Positions 12,964 to 26,850 are shown, counted from the stretch's first letter. The stretch is 64,000 nucleotides of DNA from Cloeon dipterum (GCF_949628265.1 NC_088786.1:32323681-32387680), one strand, 5' to 3'. The notes: generated from the sequence alone by a model not told the origin. Numbers and translations are program-made.

Positions 12964-13327
12964 CGTATTCTGGCATCCTCGCTCGTTCACGTGTGCGGTT
13001 CCGCGAGAATCGCTCGGCAAATGTACTGTTATTTGACACACCGTAATCGCTAACGTGTTTCGTCATTTGGTTCAGTGTGTAAATAGTTATATACACAAAA
13101 TAAGATTGAGCTATTGGGCTGGAGTTAACGCGCAAAAAAATTCGGAAAGACCTAGAATGGCTAGAATTTGAGGCCCCATAGAAATGTTACGGTATTTTAA
13201 TTTAGAATTGCGCGTGGTCGTTTCTAATCGTTGGTGATTAGAAAATTGTAATGAATTAGGGATGAAAGGGATCTTTTTTAATAAAATTTATGGTTTTTAC
13301 CGTTGTTACCAAAAACCTAACGATTTT

Positions 13328-13333
13328 TTTTAT
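13328..13333 (-). terminator. Polyadenylation signal of CABIN1
   Basis: AATAAA on the minus strand about 100 nt past the CABIN1 stop codon; a reasonable cleavage signal. Confidence 0.5.
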
Positions 13334-13430
13334 TACAAACATTACATCATCACATTTTGAACACACGATAAGGACTAGGAAATTATAGATTGTACTTGTT
13401 TGATAATATCCTAGATGGGTTGTCGTTGGG

Positions 13431-16400
13431 TCAGTCAAGAATGATGATGTCATCTGAGAGCTTCCGCTTCTGCTGCTCTTTCGGCGGCTGCGGAGACGGT
13501 TTTGGGGGTTTAGGCGGTTGACTGGGCCCCGCGGGCGTCACCGAAATCGAGCTGGGCAAGTTGAACTGCTGATGCTGCTTGGTGTGCTGGATCACTGACG
13601 GCGATACTGAGATGTCGCTCGGGAAGCGGAAGTCCTTGCCGCCCGAGCTGAAGACAGTGGGCGCTCTGGAGGCCATGTGGGCTGGTTGGGGTCTGGGCAG
13701 CGTGGACTTCTGGGGCATCGGGGCCGCCAAAGGCCGGCCGAGCATCGAGGAGCCCATCATCTGCTTCTTTGGGGGCAAGTGCCGCTGCAGATTGGCCTTT
13801 GGTTGCCATGGTTGCGAGACTGGCGGCGACGGTCTGGGAGTGTATCCTTTTGGCGCTGGCGGCGGGTTGCTCCTGATCAGTTCGGCCGGAGAGGAGGGCA
13901 GCCGCGGCTTCACCAGGGATATCGGCGAGTTTTGCCCTGTATTGACTGAAGGGATTTTGGTCAGGGTCACCGGCATGTCCATTTTGGGCTTCTTGGGCAT
14001 CATGGACGACATGCTTGGTTTCGGGGTGATGGCGGAGGCCACAATGCCCGGGGGCAGATTGGGCAGAGGAGACTGTTTCCTGGGAGATTGCTGCATCCTG
14101 CTGGCCGTCTCCAGCATCTTCCTGCTCTGCTCCAAAAGTTTCTTCACAGTCTTCTGGGTGTTGTGCTTCGGAAGTGGCGGCGGTTTCGGTCTCTCAGGAG
14201 TCACTGGAGTAACAGAAAGGCTCGGCCTGCACTTGGTTATTTTGTGCATGGAACGGTTCTGCGCCATTGAGGTCGACGTCGAAGGAGCAGTAGGCAAGGA
14301 GGCTGTGGCCGCAGCGGCCGACACTAAATTCTGCATTCCAGGGACTTGCGAAAACGCAGCCGAATATCCCTGCATCATCTTGAGCATAAACTCGTTCTGC
14401 AAGTAGTTCAGAGAGGCCGGGTCCAGCTGGTTATAGGGGAACAAGTTGGAGTATGGGTTGGACTTCGCCCTACCGCGACCAGCAGGAGTTGAGCCAGGAG
14501 GTCGGCTCAGGGGTGGCCGGCCTCGACGGGATGTTCCAGGCATTGATGGCAGTTTTCGAGCGGGCTGTGGATGCAAGAATTGAGAATAGAGTTTAATAAA
14601 ACCCGCGATTTTATTCCGATAAATGCAGTGCCCGGTTTTTTTCATTTGTTACCAACATTTTGTAGACAACTTTTGTACTTCATAAGGAAACAACTCTTAC
14701 TGGCCGAAATATAAAGTAAATTTTGCATCAGAAAAGTAGAATTTCATGAGAAGAAAAAGACCAATGAAACATTTATATCTAGCACCACAGGTGAGCTATA
14801 AAGGCAAACCTTTCACTATGGGAATTTCCATGTTAATTTTTTCAAAATAGGCAATTTTTGTCCAATCATTGAAATTTGGTATGCTTTGACGAGATCAATC
14901 AAACGCTCTGTAATTTCAAAAAATTGTATCACGCAAGAAATTGGTAAGAAAAAACCAGTAAATAAAAAATTATCACACAATATTTATATTTAAAACAAAG
15001 GGTTTTGGAATGGAAAGCAGGAACATAAAAGACTAGGAAGGAATTGTGTGAGATGCAAGAACTATTCAGGCACTCACAACTTCTAAATAATCCTAGCTTA
15101 TTGTTTAATTTTGTCATAAATTGACTACAAACATGGTGAATTTTCCAGAACTTACCACAGAAGAGATTCTCAAGCAACACAAGCCAAGCAAGGCATTACA
15201 AAATAAAATAAATTTTCTGGCACTGCTGTAAACTAAAAAACAAATTGAGAAATTCATTTCAACGCTGGAGAAAATTTGAGTTACTCTAAATATTTTGTTT
15301 CTCACTTGGATTGTGTTGCTTGAGAGCTAGAAAGTGCTAGTGAATTCAAAATTATTTTGATAAGAATGACAGGGAATTGATAATTTTCTTAACTATCGTA
15401 ACGAATTGCAGAATTGATTTAAGGTATACCTGAGGCATTGCAATTGAAGTTGCTGCTGTCGCTGGAGTTGTATTTGTATCAGAAACAGATGCACTGGAAT
15501 TTGAAGCAGCCACTGACGATACTTCTGCTGCTCTTGCCGCTAACTTAGCACGCGCCAGTTCTTGTTGTGCAAATTTGGTGGCCGAGTCGACTGTAGTGGC
15601 TTTACCATCAATCTATTGAACAAAAGTTGATGAATTAACATTCTTTGTATTGATTTTCCCAACACCAACCTTTCCAAGAAGATGCAGGGAGTAAGCATCG
15701 CATAGAAGTTTGCCAAACGACTGTGGTGGCTCCTTGGTTAGCTGGGTTCTTTGGACCTTCTGCATCAGTTTGTAGATATCAACAATGAGCGAGGGCATTT
15801 CCTCAGGTTTGCTGTCCTTCATGATTTGCCTGATCACTTGAACGGCCAGCAGCAGCGCCTGCTCACATAAGTCTTTCCTCTCATTGTCCCGCAGGTATTT
15901 CCTACAAATAAAGTTCTCTAATCAGCAACAGTCAAATCACTGAGACAATTAAACCGACTTGTCAGGGTCAGGAGTTCTTTTAAGCATCAGACTCATGTCC
16001 ACGAGCATTTTGTATTCCTTGATCTCTTTTACAAGCTCCATGGACAAAACCATCGAGCGATACATGTGAGAGGCAAAGCAGCCAGGCCTGTCAATTTCGT
16101 TGACAGGAATTCTCCACACACCCTGAAGGCAAGGTAATTTAATAAAAACAAAGTGGAAGACAAAAATGCATTCTCACGTTAAAAAAGTTGCTGGGTTTTC
16201 TGTCCTGGAAGAGGCCGTGAAGTTTGGTATTGGTGTGAGGTCCGAGAAGAAAGCTTTTGCACTTCTCTGTATTCTTTCTAAGTTTAGACTTAAAGAAGTA
16301 GTGGGCCAATCGGTACGTTGACTTGTAGTGCTCTGGGAACCGTACGGCACAATCTTCTAGGGCCTCCAGGCACATGTCAGCTAGCTCAGCGTGGTCTACA

Positions 16401-19400
16401 AATTTTAGCTCATCAGTGACAATTCGTGAATAATATGACGCAAATTCTTAAAATATTAATTGGTGAATAAAAAGCAGACAATCTACTGCATAGTAAAGAC
16501 CCTGAAAAATATCCTCAGGCAATAGTACTGGTACCTTTCTTAGGGTCAAACGGCTCTTCCACAACTTTCGGAGGGGGCACATCTTTATCTTCCTTTCCAT
16601 CGTCGCTGCTGGAGCTGCTGCTGTCGTCACTGGAGGAGGACGAACTAGATGTTGATGTAGAGGTAGTTGTTGTAGTGGTGGTTGTGGTACTCTCCTGGGA
16701 AACCCTCCTTGCAGGCTCATCGTCGGTGTTTGCTGGCTGGGCTTGCTCGACTGTGCTTATGACTGTGCTCTCGTCATTCTTCGCCTTTTTCACAGGATCA
16801 TCATTCTCAGATTCCAATTTCCTCTTTAGAGCAGACGCTGACTCCCCGCCATCAGAGCTAAAGGGACCTCTTTTCTGCTCAAGCAGGATTTGTCTGATCT
16901 GGAATTTGATTTAGTTGATGAAATTTTGCGTAATTAAATTAATTAACAAAAATAAATACACGCAGGTAATTTTATAAAATTCAAATTATCGAATCGCTCA
17001 TCACTGCTGGGATTTTTTCAGGATGGCTGGCGCTATTAGTGAAATTTTGAGAAAGATAAAACATTTTGATTATGTTTAAAAAACATTTTATATTTCATCT
17101 CATATTTTCCCTTAAGTATCAGCACAGAGCTGAGCCATTTGATAGTTTAAATTTGAACAATGATTTTACTGTCAGTTTAAATATATTGGAAAACACGTCA
17201 AACATAACAAAATAGTTACCTGTTTCTCGTCTGGCAGTGTTTTTCCTTCATATGTCTCAAGGTGTTTGAGGAGGCAAGTGTGAATGCGGTAGCGGATCTC
17301 GAGAGCCTCGATGCTCAGTTCGGAGGGAGTAGTGTAGCTGATCTTGGCGGGGAAGGCAGAACAGTGTTCTGCAAGGAGGTGTGCAGACCGTCTGTACTGC
17401 ATCAGCGCCTGCCAGGGTTCATTGTGGCGCTTCTCGCTGACCTTGCCCAACATGTAGTGGTGCAGCCAGCGCTCGTCCTGGTCGTTTTCGGAGCCCTGCG
17501 TCCAGGAAGCTAAAGCCTTGCGGAAGCAAGACTCGGCTTTATCCAGCGTGGATCCCTTTTTAGCCTCCAGCACTTCAAACTGCTCTATGCTCAGGGTGTC
17601 GGTGGCTTGCTTCAGAAGACGCGAGCAGAAGGAGTGGACCATGTAAACGAAGGATCCGTACTCTATACAGATCACGGTGTGACTGCCCGCAGACAACACC
17701 ATCGTTTGCTCAAAACAATTCTCCGCTTTTTCAGCCCTGAAATTCATTGAAACAAATTAATATTAGGAAACAAATAAAAAATAACTTGAATAAAACTGTG
17801 AGCAAATATTGCGGGAAAGGAAAATTTCCGTACCTGCTGATGAAATCAGTCTCGTTGATTGAATTGCAGGAGTTGAGCTGAGTCTCAAGGTGGCTGCCTC
17901 TGGCCAGGGCCATTCCCGCCCATGTGTCAAGCCTATGGGGGTTGTAGCAAAGGTCCAACATGTAGTACTTGACCGCCTTGGGAAGTTCATTGTTCTTAAA
18001 GTAGTAATCTGCCAGCAAGTAATGGATGTCCTTCAGTGCTTCAGGCAGAGGCTCGTGCTCTATCTTAGGGAACTTGTCCAGTTTGCCCTCAACAAACAGG
18101 CGCAGGTTCTCGAGAGTCTTCTGTGGATTGCACGCTGAAGGCACAAGTGAAATGATTTTCTTGAACAAGACTTCGGCATCGGCGCTGATTGAGCTGCCGC
18201 GGTACGCGTCAAATTCAGGCAACTCGTCTGGCCGGTAAAACTCGAAAAGCAACTGAGCCCTTTCAAAGGTTAATTCTATATGGGGAACTGAATGCTCTTG
18301 AAGGGCGGACCGTCCTTTGGGCTTTTTGTTGGCTGCTGGATACTCATAGAGACAGTAGAACATTTGCTCAATGTACGGAGACAGTTTTGAGCGGAACGGG
18401 GCAAACTCTTCGCTGCGAAGCTTTGGGACGATTTGCTCAAGCGCAAATAGCAAGAGCGAGCCATCGTCTGCGCAACACCAAGAACGCCGACCTAAAAAAG
18501 ATTAAAACATTGACATCGTTTCACTGATTTAAATTGTTGTTAAAAATATGAAAAGTTTTAATTAAAAAGTTGCTTACCAAGGTGTTCGTGGGCAACAAAG
18601 ACAACAGAGAGTGAGGCTGGTATTTCATTTACTTCCTCATCCTCTGCAAGAACCTGCAACTCAGCTTTGGACCAATTTTTCTCTTCGTGTACCAGAATTT
18701 GCTGCAGCAGAATCCAAGGGTCAACGCTCTCGATGGGCATGACCATATCTGAAGTCTCAAGCTGCGCACACACGATCTGGCAGAGGTCCTGGAAAAGCCT
18801 AGAGAGTCTGCCGCTGGGCAAACTGCCGATGGTGGCCTCTAAGCCATACTCCTCGAGACAGTATGCCAGGGTAGCGAGCAGTTTTTCTATACAGGTGGCC
18901 CACTGAGGTTGTTGATTGTTCAGGTAGTGGCTCACTGACTCGTGTAGGGCAGCTTCGCCCCACAAGAAACTCCGACCAGGCTCTTCTAATCGAACCAACG
19001 CGTCAGCAAGCATTTCCAGCTGCAGGTAGCGCAACTCAAACTGGCTTTGCATCTGTTTAAATAAAGCGGGTAAATTTTTAAAAGAGATAAATTCAACCTG
19101 TTAAAAATTATTCTAATGGTCTAGTCTTCATTCCAAGATTTTGTATACCTTGGGTGATCTAGTTTATTACGCGCCATAGAAATAGTTTCTATAATTTAAT
19201 ATGACAATGATTTAACAATTAAAATTCATATTCTCATGAAGGGCGTCAGTTAGAGCCGGAATATACCAAGAAAAAATAAATTCTAATCTTTTAAACAACG
19301 AGGACAAGTGCAATCATTTGCCTTTCCCTAAAACGTAAAAACTTTCGATAGAAAACTTAATGGATTACCTGAAAGCTGCCCTCAAGCAGCTCTGCCAGTT

Positions 19401-22096
19401 GATTCCACTGCTCCAGTCGCCAGAGCTGTTCCGCGCCAGCTAAGCTCTCACTGCATTCAAGCGAAGAGAGCAGGTGTTCCGCCTCCTCCTTGTTGATGCT
19501 GCCTTTACAGTTGACCACGCAGAGGCCCTCAGGGAAAGCTTCCAGCTGCTCAATGACTGCACGCAGGGAGCTGCACGCCCACTCGGTGCTCTTCTGAAGC
19601 ATGGCCACTTGCGCTCGAGCCCAGTTCGCTCTGAGAGCCTCTTCAGGGGTCCAGCACGTCATGAGCTGCACCTGGGCGACATCCTCAAGCAAAATTAGCG
19701 GAGGAGATTGTCCTTTCTGGCGGCGCAGTCTGTCAGAGAGCAGTTCCGAGTGGAGGAAGGAGAGCCGAGCGTCAGCTTCGATCTCTTCGTCACTCAGTTC
19801 TCGTGCCAAGGGACTGGCATGCACAAGGGATTTCCTCATGATCTGCAAGTTTTTTTTAATTATTTTATTCATTTTTTTAACAAAATGTAATTGTATATTG
19901 TTTTAAATAAATTATTAATCTTAATATTTAAATTTCCTGCATTTTAACCGTTTAAATCTATTGAAAGAAGAGTGTATTTCCTAAACAAGAATATTTTAAA
20001 AACAAGAAAACCGGTATTGTATTGCAATTCCTATTTTTTTTTCAATACAAAAAACGAAATCGTTTTCGTCTTTATATTTTGTAAACTAGCTTATTTACCA
20101 AAGTTTTATATTTTTTTAATAAAAGACCAAAAAAGGAATCTACAATTGCAAATTTTTGTTCTAACTATTTCATTTAAGACATTTTGACAACAGCCAAGAC
20201 GCAAATTCTCTCACCTGGTAGCATTCAATCCAAGTTGTGACCAGTTTATGGGGCCAGGTGAGTATGCTCTTTGCAGACAGCGTTTTGACCAAGTCTGTGA
20301 CCAAATTGTAAATGCCCCAGTTGCTTTTGTGTTCTTCGATGAATTCAGAAATTTCCTGCTTTTCTTTCTCTGTGCCGAAATACTCCTCTTTTGCAATATT
20401 CTCAGCGATGCAGGCTGCAGTGTTTGCAGAGGGTCTTCTGGTGGACACCTTGGACGGAGTCTGATGCTTTTCCTCGTAGATTTTAAACATGTCCATGGTA
20501 TCCATCGAGTTTTCATCCAGTGCCGAGCGTGGCGCGCCTTCCTTCAGGCAGTCAGGACTGAAAACCGGTGTTTTAATTTGGAAACAAACAAAAATGAGAG
20601 AAATTACAGCAGAGACATAGGAATGAGTCTCTTGAGGGATTCGGCTAGAGGTGTATCATCATCCTTTCTGGTGGTTGTGCGTACTCTGGCCGACCTCCTT
20701 TGACCTCCCAGCACCCAATTTTCCAAAAACAGTCTCTTTTGGTTTTTCTTGCTTCCACTGGAGACCAATTCTTCTGCATCGTCTTCACAATTTAAATTTA
20801 GTGTCGAGTAACATTAGATAATTCATTCCCACCTTGCTTTTTGTCATCAACCTCCATGTCCTCTTCCTCATCATCAAAATTGAAGCTCTCGTCAATCTCC
20901 TCGATCTTCTCAAAATCCACCATTTGGCTTGAGCTCTGTTTACATCAGTTTTAAAAAAAAGTTCCAATGATTATAGTTCTCGAGTACCGCATCAACTCCC
21001 TCAGCATTTATGTACTTGTAAAGCCGGAGAATCTCCTCCCCCAGGCTGAGCCAGGTCAAGGAACTTATTGGCTTTGTCAGTCCAATTGGGCCTCTTTCTT
21101 TGATCTTCCCAGATTCACTCCACCTTTTCCTCATCTCAATAGCTTCATCCAAGATTTCCTTAGTCACATCCTCATTAGCCTGTCCCTCCATGGACAACGT
21201 CCTTAAATTTAAAATTATGAACACCCAAACTAATGTGAAAATGCAATAATGCTCACAGATTGGGGAAGTATTCTTTATAGTGCTGGGCTAGGGAAGGCGT
21301 TTCCTTCAGCATGGCGTCCCGCAGCACCAGGCACTTTGTGTAGTCAGAATCTTTCTGCAACCCTTTTGCCACAAAGCTAAGGCATGTCAAATAGCCATTT
21401 GTGGCATAAAGGACTGTGATCAGCCTGTCCAAACATAGCCAGTGATTTGGACTACATTGCAGACCCTAAAATCCAACGATGAGAAACAAGAAAAACATAA
21501 AACTAAATTGGGTATCATACCTCGTGAAAAGAGACAGCTGCCAAGTCAAATCTGTTCAACTGCTCTGCAAGACAGCCAACCTTGTACAGGAGAGAGACAT
21601 CAGTGTCGTCGAGCTGGACAGCCTGGAGGTAATAATCCAGGGCTTCACTTTTGTTTTCAGCCTTCAGTTCGAGATTGGCTAAATTTTTTAAGCAAGCATA
21701 TTTGAGGGCAAGAAGTGGTTGGTATTGTTTGATGGATGACTTTTCCACCTGAAAGCAATTAAAAAAAATTAAAAAATCTTTTAAACGCTTTAAAATGTCA
21801 AATACCTCTTGCAAGAGATTGGTGCTTAGCAACTCTCTCAAGATATCTGCAGATTTGTTAACTTCCCCCTGCCTCTGCAGCTCAAGCGCCTCCTTGTATT
21901 GTGACACCGCTTGGTCCTCCTGAAAATATGAAAATATTTTAATTTTATGAGCTAGTGGTCGTTACCAAAAATGGATCTGGGACTGAATACGACGTGCAGT
22001 TAAAAAATGTACCTGTGCTTCTCTGGTTACTTGCTGGACTTCCTCCTCGTCACTTTCCTCGGAGGACTCTTCATTTAGGGCCACAATTTTGAACAT
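13431..22096 (-). CDS. CABIN1: Calcineurin-binding protein cabin-1 (HIRA-complex subunit)
   Basis: CABIN1 is a nuclear TPR protein that works with HIRA and ubinuclein in replication-independent H3.3 deposition and represses MEF2/calcineurin signalling. Eighteen exons (-): 22013-22096, 21806-21919, 21521-21748, 21257-21465, 20988-21201, 20833-20935, 20608-20782, 20215-20557, 19369-19842, 18578-19052, 17834-18491, 17220-17736, 16535-16898, 16178-16395, 15959-16122, 15670-15901, 15430-15612, 13431-14564. Phases all agree; the product is 1962 aa (human about 2220). Diagnostic segments are the start MFKIVALNEE, GLQCSPNHWLCLDRLITVLY, RRSARVR, HEHLGRRSWCC, QMFYCLYEYP, LPEFDAY, WLHHYMLGKVSEK, FPEHYKSTYRLAHYF and GVWRIPVNEIDRPG. 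The Pro-rich tail corresponds to the MEF2-binding end and finishes KRKLSDDIIILD. One exon-15 donor (GTCGGT) is weak but needed for phase and homology. Confidence 0.93.
16580..16700 (-). repeat. Thr/Ser homopolymer stretch inside CABIN1
   Basis: Exon 13 of CABIN1 encodes a run of eight Thr, alternating Ser-Thr, and then two Ser/Asp-rich runs, from ACC/ACT and AGC/TCG-like codons. It lies in the acidic, probably disordered linker between the TPR halves and is likely to vary in length. Confidence 0.75.
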
Positions 22097-23171
22097 CTGT
22101 TAAGGAAAAATATTAGATTACTTACACAAGTCAAACACACACATGGTATGTAACACTTTTTTAGCTATCATACAAAAAGTTTAATATATGTAATGTATTT
22201 TTTCGCTGTGTAGTCTCAAAATAAAAAAGCACATAATCGTGTAATTATTTAGATAATGCGGTTTGAAATAAGGTAAAATATACAATATGCTTACGATTAT
22301 TTTAGTATTAACTTGGGTCCAGAATTTTAATTGTAATGCAGTCTTTTTCAGAGAATGTTTGCTGATACAGGATTTCGTGTTGTTGTTTACAATGTTCACG
22401 ATCACGAGCCGGCAGCTGAAGCAATGATTCAACCAATAGGATTCGAGTGCGGAGACCAGCATTGGTTCTACCAGGTCACGTGGTCCGTTTCTTGCTGAAT
22501 GACCGCGAAGTACTACATAGTTTCTTCATAATTATTATCTTGGGCGACGAATTCGAATGTAGCGCGCGCTCTTTTGAAGAAAAAAATTAGAATGTAGGTC
22601 AATTCAGATTGTTAAATTACTAAATATTAGAAAAGAGAAAAAATTTAGTAACGCTAATAACAGATGAAAAAAAGTGTAAATATTTAACCATGCTTTTAAT
22701 TTATCTGGATTATATCTAATATATTTATTATTATCCTAGAGTTTTTTGTGTTTGTAAAGTAAAATTTTATAAACAAAATTATAATTATACTAGACTCTCA
22801 TTCGTTTTATTCAGACTAGACAAGTGACTTTTCATACATGAAAAAGAAATCAAATGGTTTGGAACACACAAGTTGGTTTGTGAATCAACAAAACACACAA
22901 ATTAACTAAGTGAAAAAAAGATACATTCCTATTTTTAGATCCATAAGTGAGTTACAAATTAAAGCTCGCGTTGACATAAAAACACTTCTTGACTTTGCAC
23001 ATTTAATTATATATTGTAGCTTTTCCCATCCTTTACAGTAATTTGATGCTTTGTGGTATGTCTTTTCAAGACTAGAGATGGTGCGTAGCAGATATTGTTG
23101 TTTCTGTGTTTTGTGCTTTTTACACTTCAGGGTAATTTGCCAGGTCACTAAAATTATAGAAATAAAACCAG
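22097..23171. other. CABIN1 5' flank and FHIP2 3' UTR
   Basis: The gap separates the CABIN1 start (22096) from the FHIP2 stop (23172); both genes read left. It should hold the CABIN1 promoter (a GTCACGTGG E-box at about 22475-22483 and a GC-richer patch at 22480-22570) and the FHIP2 3' UTR, with an AATAAA on the minus strand at 22805-22810. No coding exon is seen. Confidence 0.55.
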
Positions 23172-26100
23172 CTACACTGGAGAATGAAGGTGGTATTTGA
23201 CAAAGGTAATGGCTGAAAGCTCCTTGCAGAATTCTTCCAGGACGACTATGCTTTCCAATAGACTTTCTTGCTCATTTCTGTGGAAAAAATCGCATATTAA
23301 AGTTGATTGAAAAATCACAAGAGACCTAAATTATTAATTAATCAAAAATGGGTGCTAAATTCCTCAGAAAAAGCCACTTACGTTAATGGAGGCTGGTTGG
23401 GATTATCTTCACTGAGGCTTGGATCTCCAAGCAGCTTGTTTCTGGTGGACCTGAGCCTCTTCTGCAAGTTGGATACGCTTGGCGCCTCCTTGGCCAGTCT
23501 GAGCGCCAGTCTGCGCAAGGAGACGGCCAGACCGATGCCTGAGATGAGCTGCTCTGGGCTCTGGTTCGTGGGCGATACCTGTCCAGGCGAGAGCAACAGC
23601 TCGTAGAGACCTGCGTGAGGCAGAATGGCCAGTCGGGAGAGCAGGGAGGTCAGCTGCAGGTTCAGCTCGTACTCCTGCTCAGGGAATGTTTCGATACGGT
23701 GGAACAGAGTTTTCAGCACCGGTGGCACGCCGTCAGTGTGTTCGTCTTCAGGGCGAGAGTCACTGCTGTTGCCATCCTCCTCGGCAGCCACCACTTCCAA
23801 CGGCCAGCCCAGACAGAGACATTTCTTCCACATTGCTTGGTACTGCCTCTGAGCGTCCTGCATTAATTTATTTTTATTTTTAAATAACTAATTATACAAC
23901 TCGGAAATCAATGATGATGAAGTCTTGTTAGTCATTTACCACTAAAGACATAATTAGATTTAAAAATTGTTTTCAAAGCCAATTATTTACAAATAATGCT
24001 TAACTGAACCGCAATATTCATTATTGAAGAGTATTCTCGTAAAAAAATGATTAAAAATTTTAATGCCGCAATTAACGTACCTGAAGATAAGTCTCATATC
24101 CCGCTTCTGTTTCTCCAGTCCTCAAAAACGGTGGCAGAAGTTGAAGGAATCCTTCCAGAGTTGCTTGTACATTTTTTGGAGCAAATGTGAGGCTTGGCTG
24201 GTATTTACCTTCAAGGCTAACTTCTGTAAACATTAAATTCAGTACCTAATCTGGACATTTGACCTCTTCCTCTTCTTACCAAGCTCACTGGAAATATGCG
24301 CAGTGACCTTAAGAGGCGCAAAGTGCGAAAAAATAAGCGATTGCAGTGCAGGCTCAAAGGTTTCATCGACCATGACCTCCATCAGCCTCATCGTCTCCAC
24401 CGCCAGGTCGCCGTGGGCAACCTCAAGCAGTCTAAGGATCGAGTCCCGCACGGAGGTATCAAGCACCGAGTGGGTCGTCACCCCCGCTATCCAGTGGCTC
24501 AGTCCTGTCCTCAACAACGGCGCTTTGCACTCCCTCAGCAACTTGCCCACATGGACAAGCGTGATCACCGAGTCCTGCACTGTATTTCACGTAAGTTTGC
24601 GAGAGTGGAATTAAAAGATATCTTTACATTGCTTTGGGTCTTCCTCTTCTGGATTGCTCGCGAGCTCGGCACCCGCGCAAATTCTGGTTTGCAACTGGCG
24701 CACAAGAAAGTGATCCTGGATGTTGCTCACCAGCGATCGACCAATTTCAGGCCGAGAATCCCCAACCATCTAATTGTACAAATAATTAATTGTTTAATGA
24801 ATTCCACTATAGCGTGTAATCTCAAGAGTTTCCTTGACAATAGAAATTAATTTTAAGCGTAATCTGCATCAAATGTGAAGAACATCGGCAAAAATGTAAA
24901 TGAGGATATCTATTACAGCATTTCTAGAATTGCTAGACGCTAATTAAAAATACCTTATCACAGAAATTCCACCAGGAAAGGTAAGCAGCGAGTTGCCTGC
25001 AGCCTGGGTAAGGTTCCCTCACATCCAAAGGGTTGTCCATCCTACGAATATTGAAAATTTAGGTCAAGCCAAAAAGTAGCCCCTCTAATGCCTACCCCCA
25101 AGAAGCGTGCATGTCCTCCAGTTCCGAGGGCTCAATGGAAGGTGGTACCTCGCAATGTAGCATGGCCAACCGAAGGGCGACAGTCTCAGCAAGAGTGGAC
25201 TCTTCGGCTATCAAATGGGCGGTACTTGCGATGTTGGTCAGCACAAGCAGAGATTCACAGGTTTTGACCCTTAGCCGCCCATCCTGAAAAAATTAACCAG
25301 ATTAATTTGAGCACCAATAAACCTATTTGAAACTCACAGCGCTGTCAATGAATTTTAGTAGCGCCTCGATAATCAAATTCTCATTACGACGCGAATCTTC
25401 GTGGATTGGGCTTGGTGTGGACTCTTGGGAAGAGGATGCAGACGTAGCGGGCGACCCAGGCACCGAGGTTGGCGCTTTGCAGAACAGACTGGCTAGATCT
25501 GGTTTCTGACCAATTACGGCTGCCAGAACGCACAGAAGTCGCACCTCCTGAGCTTCTGTGGGAGAGGCGGCAGTTTGGCCACACATTTTTACTATTTTCT
25601 GAAATATAATTGACTCGCTGCTGATTTAGGACATGGTAATCTTGATATTTCACTACCTGAATCGGCTCGTGGAGGGCAGGTTGACTTAGCAGCTGAGTGT
25701 AAGCCAGGGAGGTGAGCCGAGAGAAGAAAACCAAACCCAAATGTCTCATTCCTGATTTAAAAAAAAGAGTAAAACAGTTGTATTCAGTATTATATATTCC
25801 AGACCTGAAGGCGTGTCTGCCACTGTGAGCGAGGCGAGAAGATCGGGCACCCTGTGTTGAATCAGGTATTCTAAGCAAGGTCCAGAGTGCACCTCTGACC
25901 CTTCTTTGTACCTCCTCGACTCATCTTGCTCCTCTTGCAGAGCCTGATATCATGGTAATTAATAATACATTCTAAACAAGACAAAGACAAGAGCAAAATA
26001 CCGTCAGCATTTGTTCCAGGTGAATAGGCAGGTGCGTCGACTCAATGGGCACGTTCAGTTCGTCGTCCTTGGTGTCATAGAAGCGCATCACCTGTTTCCA

Positions 26101-26250
26101 GTGGTAAATGAAATCCTGAAGCAACGGCACCGGCGGGGCAATCTGCGATCAAGCGATGGGAAATTTAGAGTGAGAAAATGAAAATGAAAAGTGGTAGGCG
26201 CCAACCGTATCCACGGCCGTCTGAAGGGCTGCCGAAATTCGACCCAGCAT
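23172..26250 (-). CDS. FHIP family protein (FTS and Hook-interacting, FAM160B-type)
   Basis: FHIP proteins join the FTS-Hook complex to Rab-marked cargo for dynein transport. Twelve exons (-): 26206-26250, 26002-26142, 25805-25943, 25657-25751, 25338-25598, 25096-25283, 24954-25041, 24628-24769, 24280-24579, 24081-24223, 23382-23857, 23172-23277. Phases agree and the product is 707 aa, against about 765 for human FHIP2A. The N-terminus [14 protein letters not shown], then [12 protein letters not shown] and [10 protein letters not shown], matches the family start. [35 protein letters not shown] and the end [20 protein letters not shown] match its C-terminal block closely. It is all-helical with no catalytic residues expected. 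A Ser/Pro-rich insert (about residues 180-200) looks disordered. The assignment to the FHIP2 (FAM160B1/2) branch rests on these segments recalled from the family. Confidence 0.9.
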
Positions 26251-26694
26251 CGTTCCTTCTTGATTCGGCGTCGCTTTCGTGGTTTTAAATTCGTAATAAT
26301 GTACTTGAACTAATGAAGTCGAGGGTTGTCACGCCTGACCGTGCGGTAGGATCCGATTTTCCATCACTTTTCCAAGCCCAAGCGCTTTGCCACCGTAGAG
26401 ATTGTTTATATTGCCAGCTGGTTCAGCAACTACTGCGACGGCGGCGTCGATTGGTCAGAACATTACCACGTGAGATATTTCGCAACCATGCGCGCGAGGG
26501 GAATTTTATTTTTAGTCACAAGAAGCACACGCAAACGCTGATGACACTCCAGGTGCAAAAGGAAAACAATAATTATATAGATATGTGTACGTAAACACAG
26601 AAGTAGCATCAAACTCAGAATTTTTAATTATGTAAGTGCTTTAGAAAATTTGGCGAAAAACCCAAAAATCTTTTGGTGCAGTTCCTGATGTAAT

Positions 26695-26850
26695 TTTTTA
26701 ATTTCCTGCAATATTTTGCTCATTTTTCAGCATTAGTGTGCTAATTTTTGCATTTTCCTGCAATGTTTTGCACGCTTAATTTTGCATTTTCCTGCATTAG
26801 TTTGCTCATTATTCCATTTTCCTGCTATATTTTGCTCATTGTTGTATTTT
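26695..26850. repeat. Degenerate tandem repeat, unit about 35-40 bp
   Basis: The motif ATTTTCCTGCAATATTTTGC followed by CTCATT recurs about four times with substitutions (TGCAATG, TGCATTA, TGCTATA variants). It is AT-rich and noncoding. Confidence 0.75.

Noticed and set aside
13579-14406. 275-codon plus-strand frame
   Set aside because: Antisense shadow of CABIN1's last exon; Gly/Cys-rich composition follows from the complement of Pro- and Ser-rich codons.
24296-24850. 184-codon plus-strand frame
   Set aside because: Lies opposite FHIP2 exons that are conserved, and has no family match.
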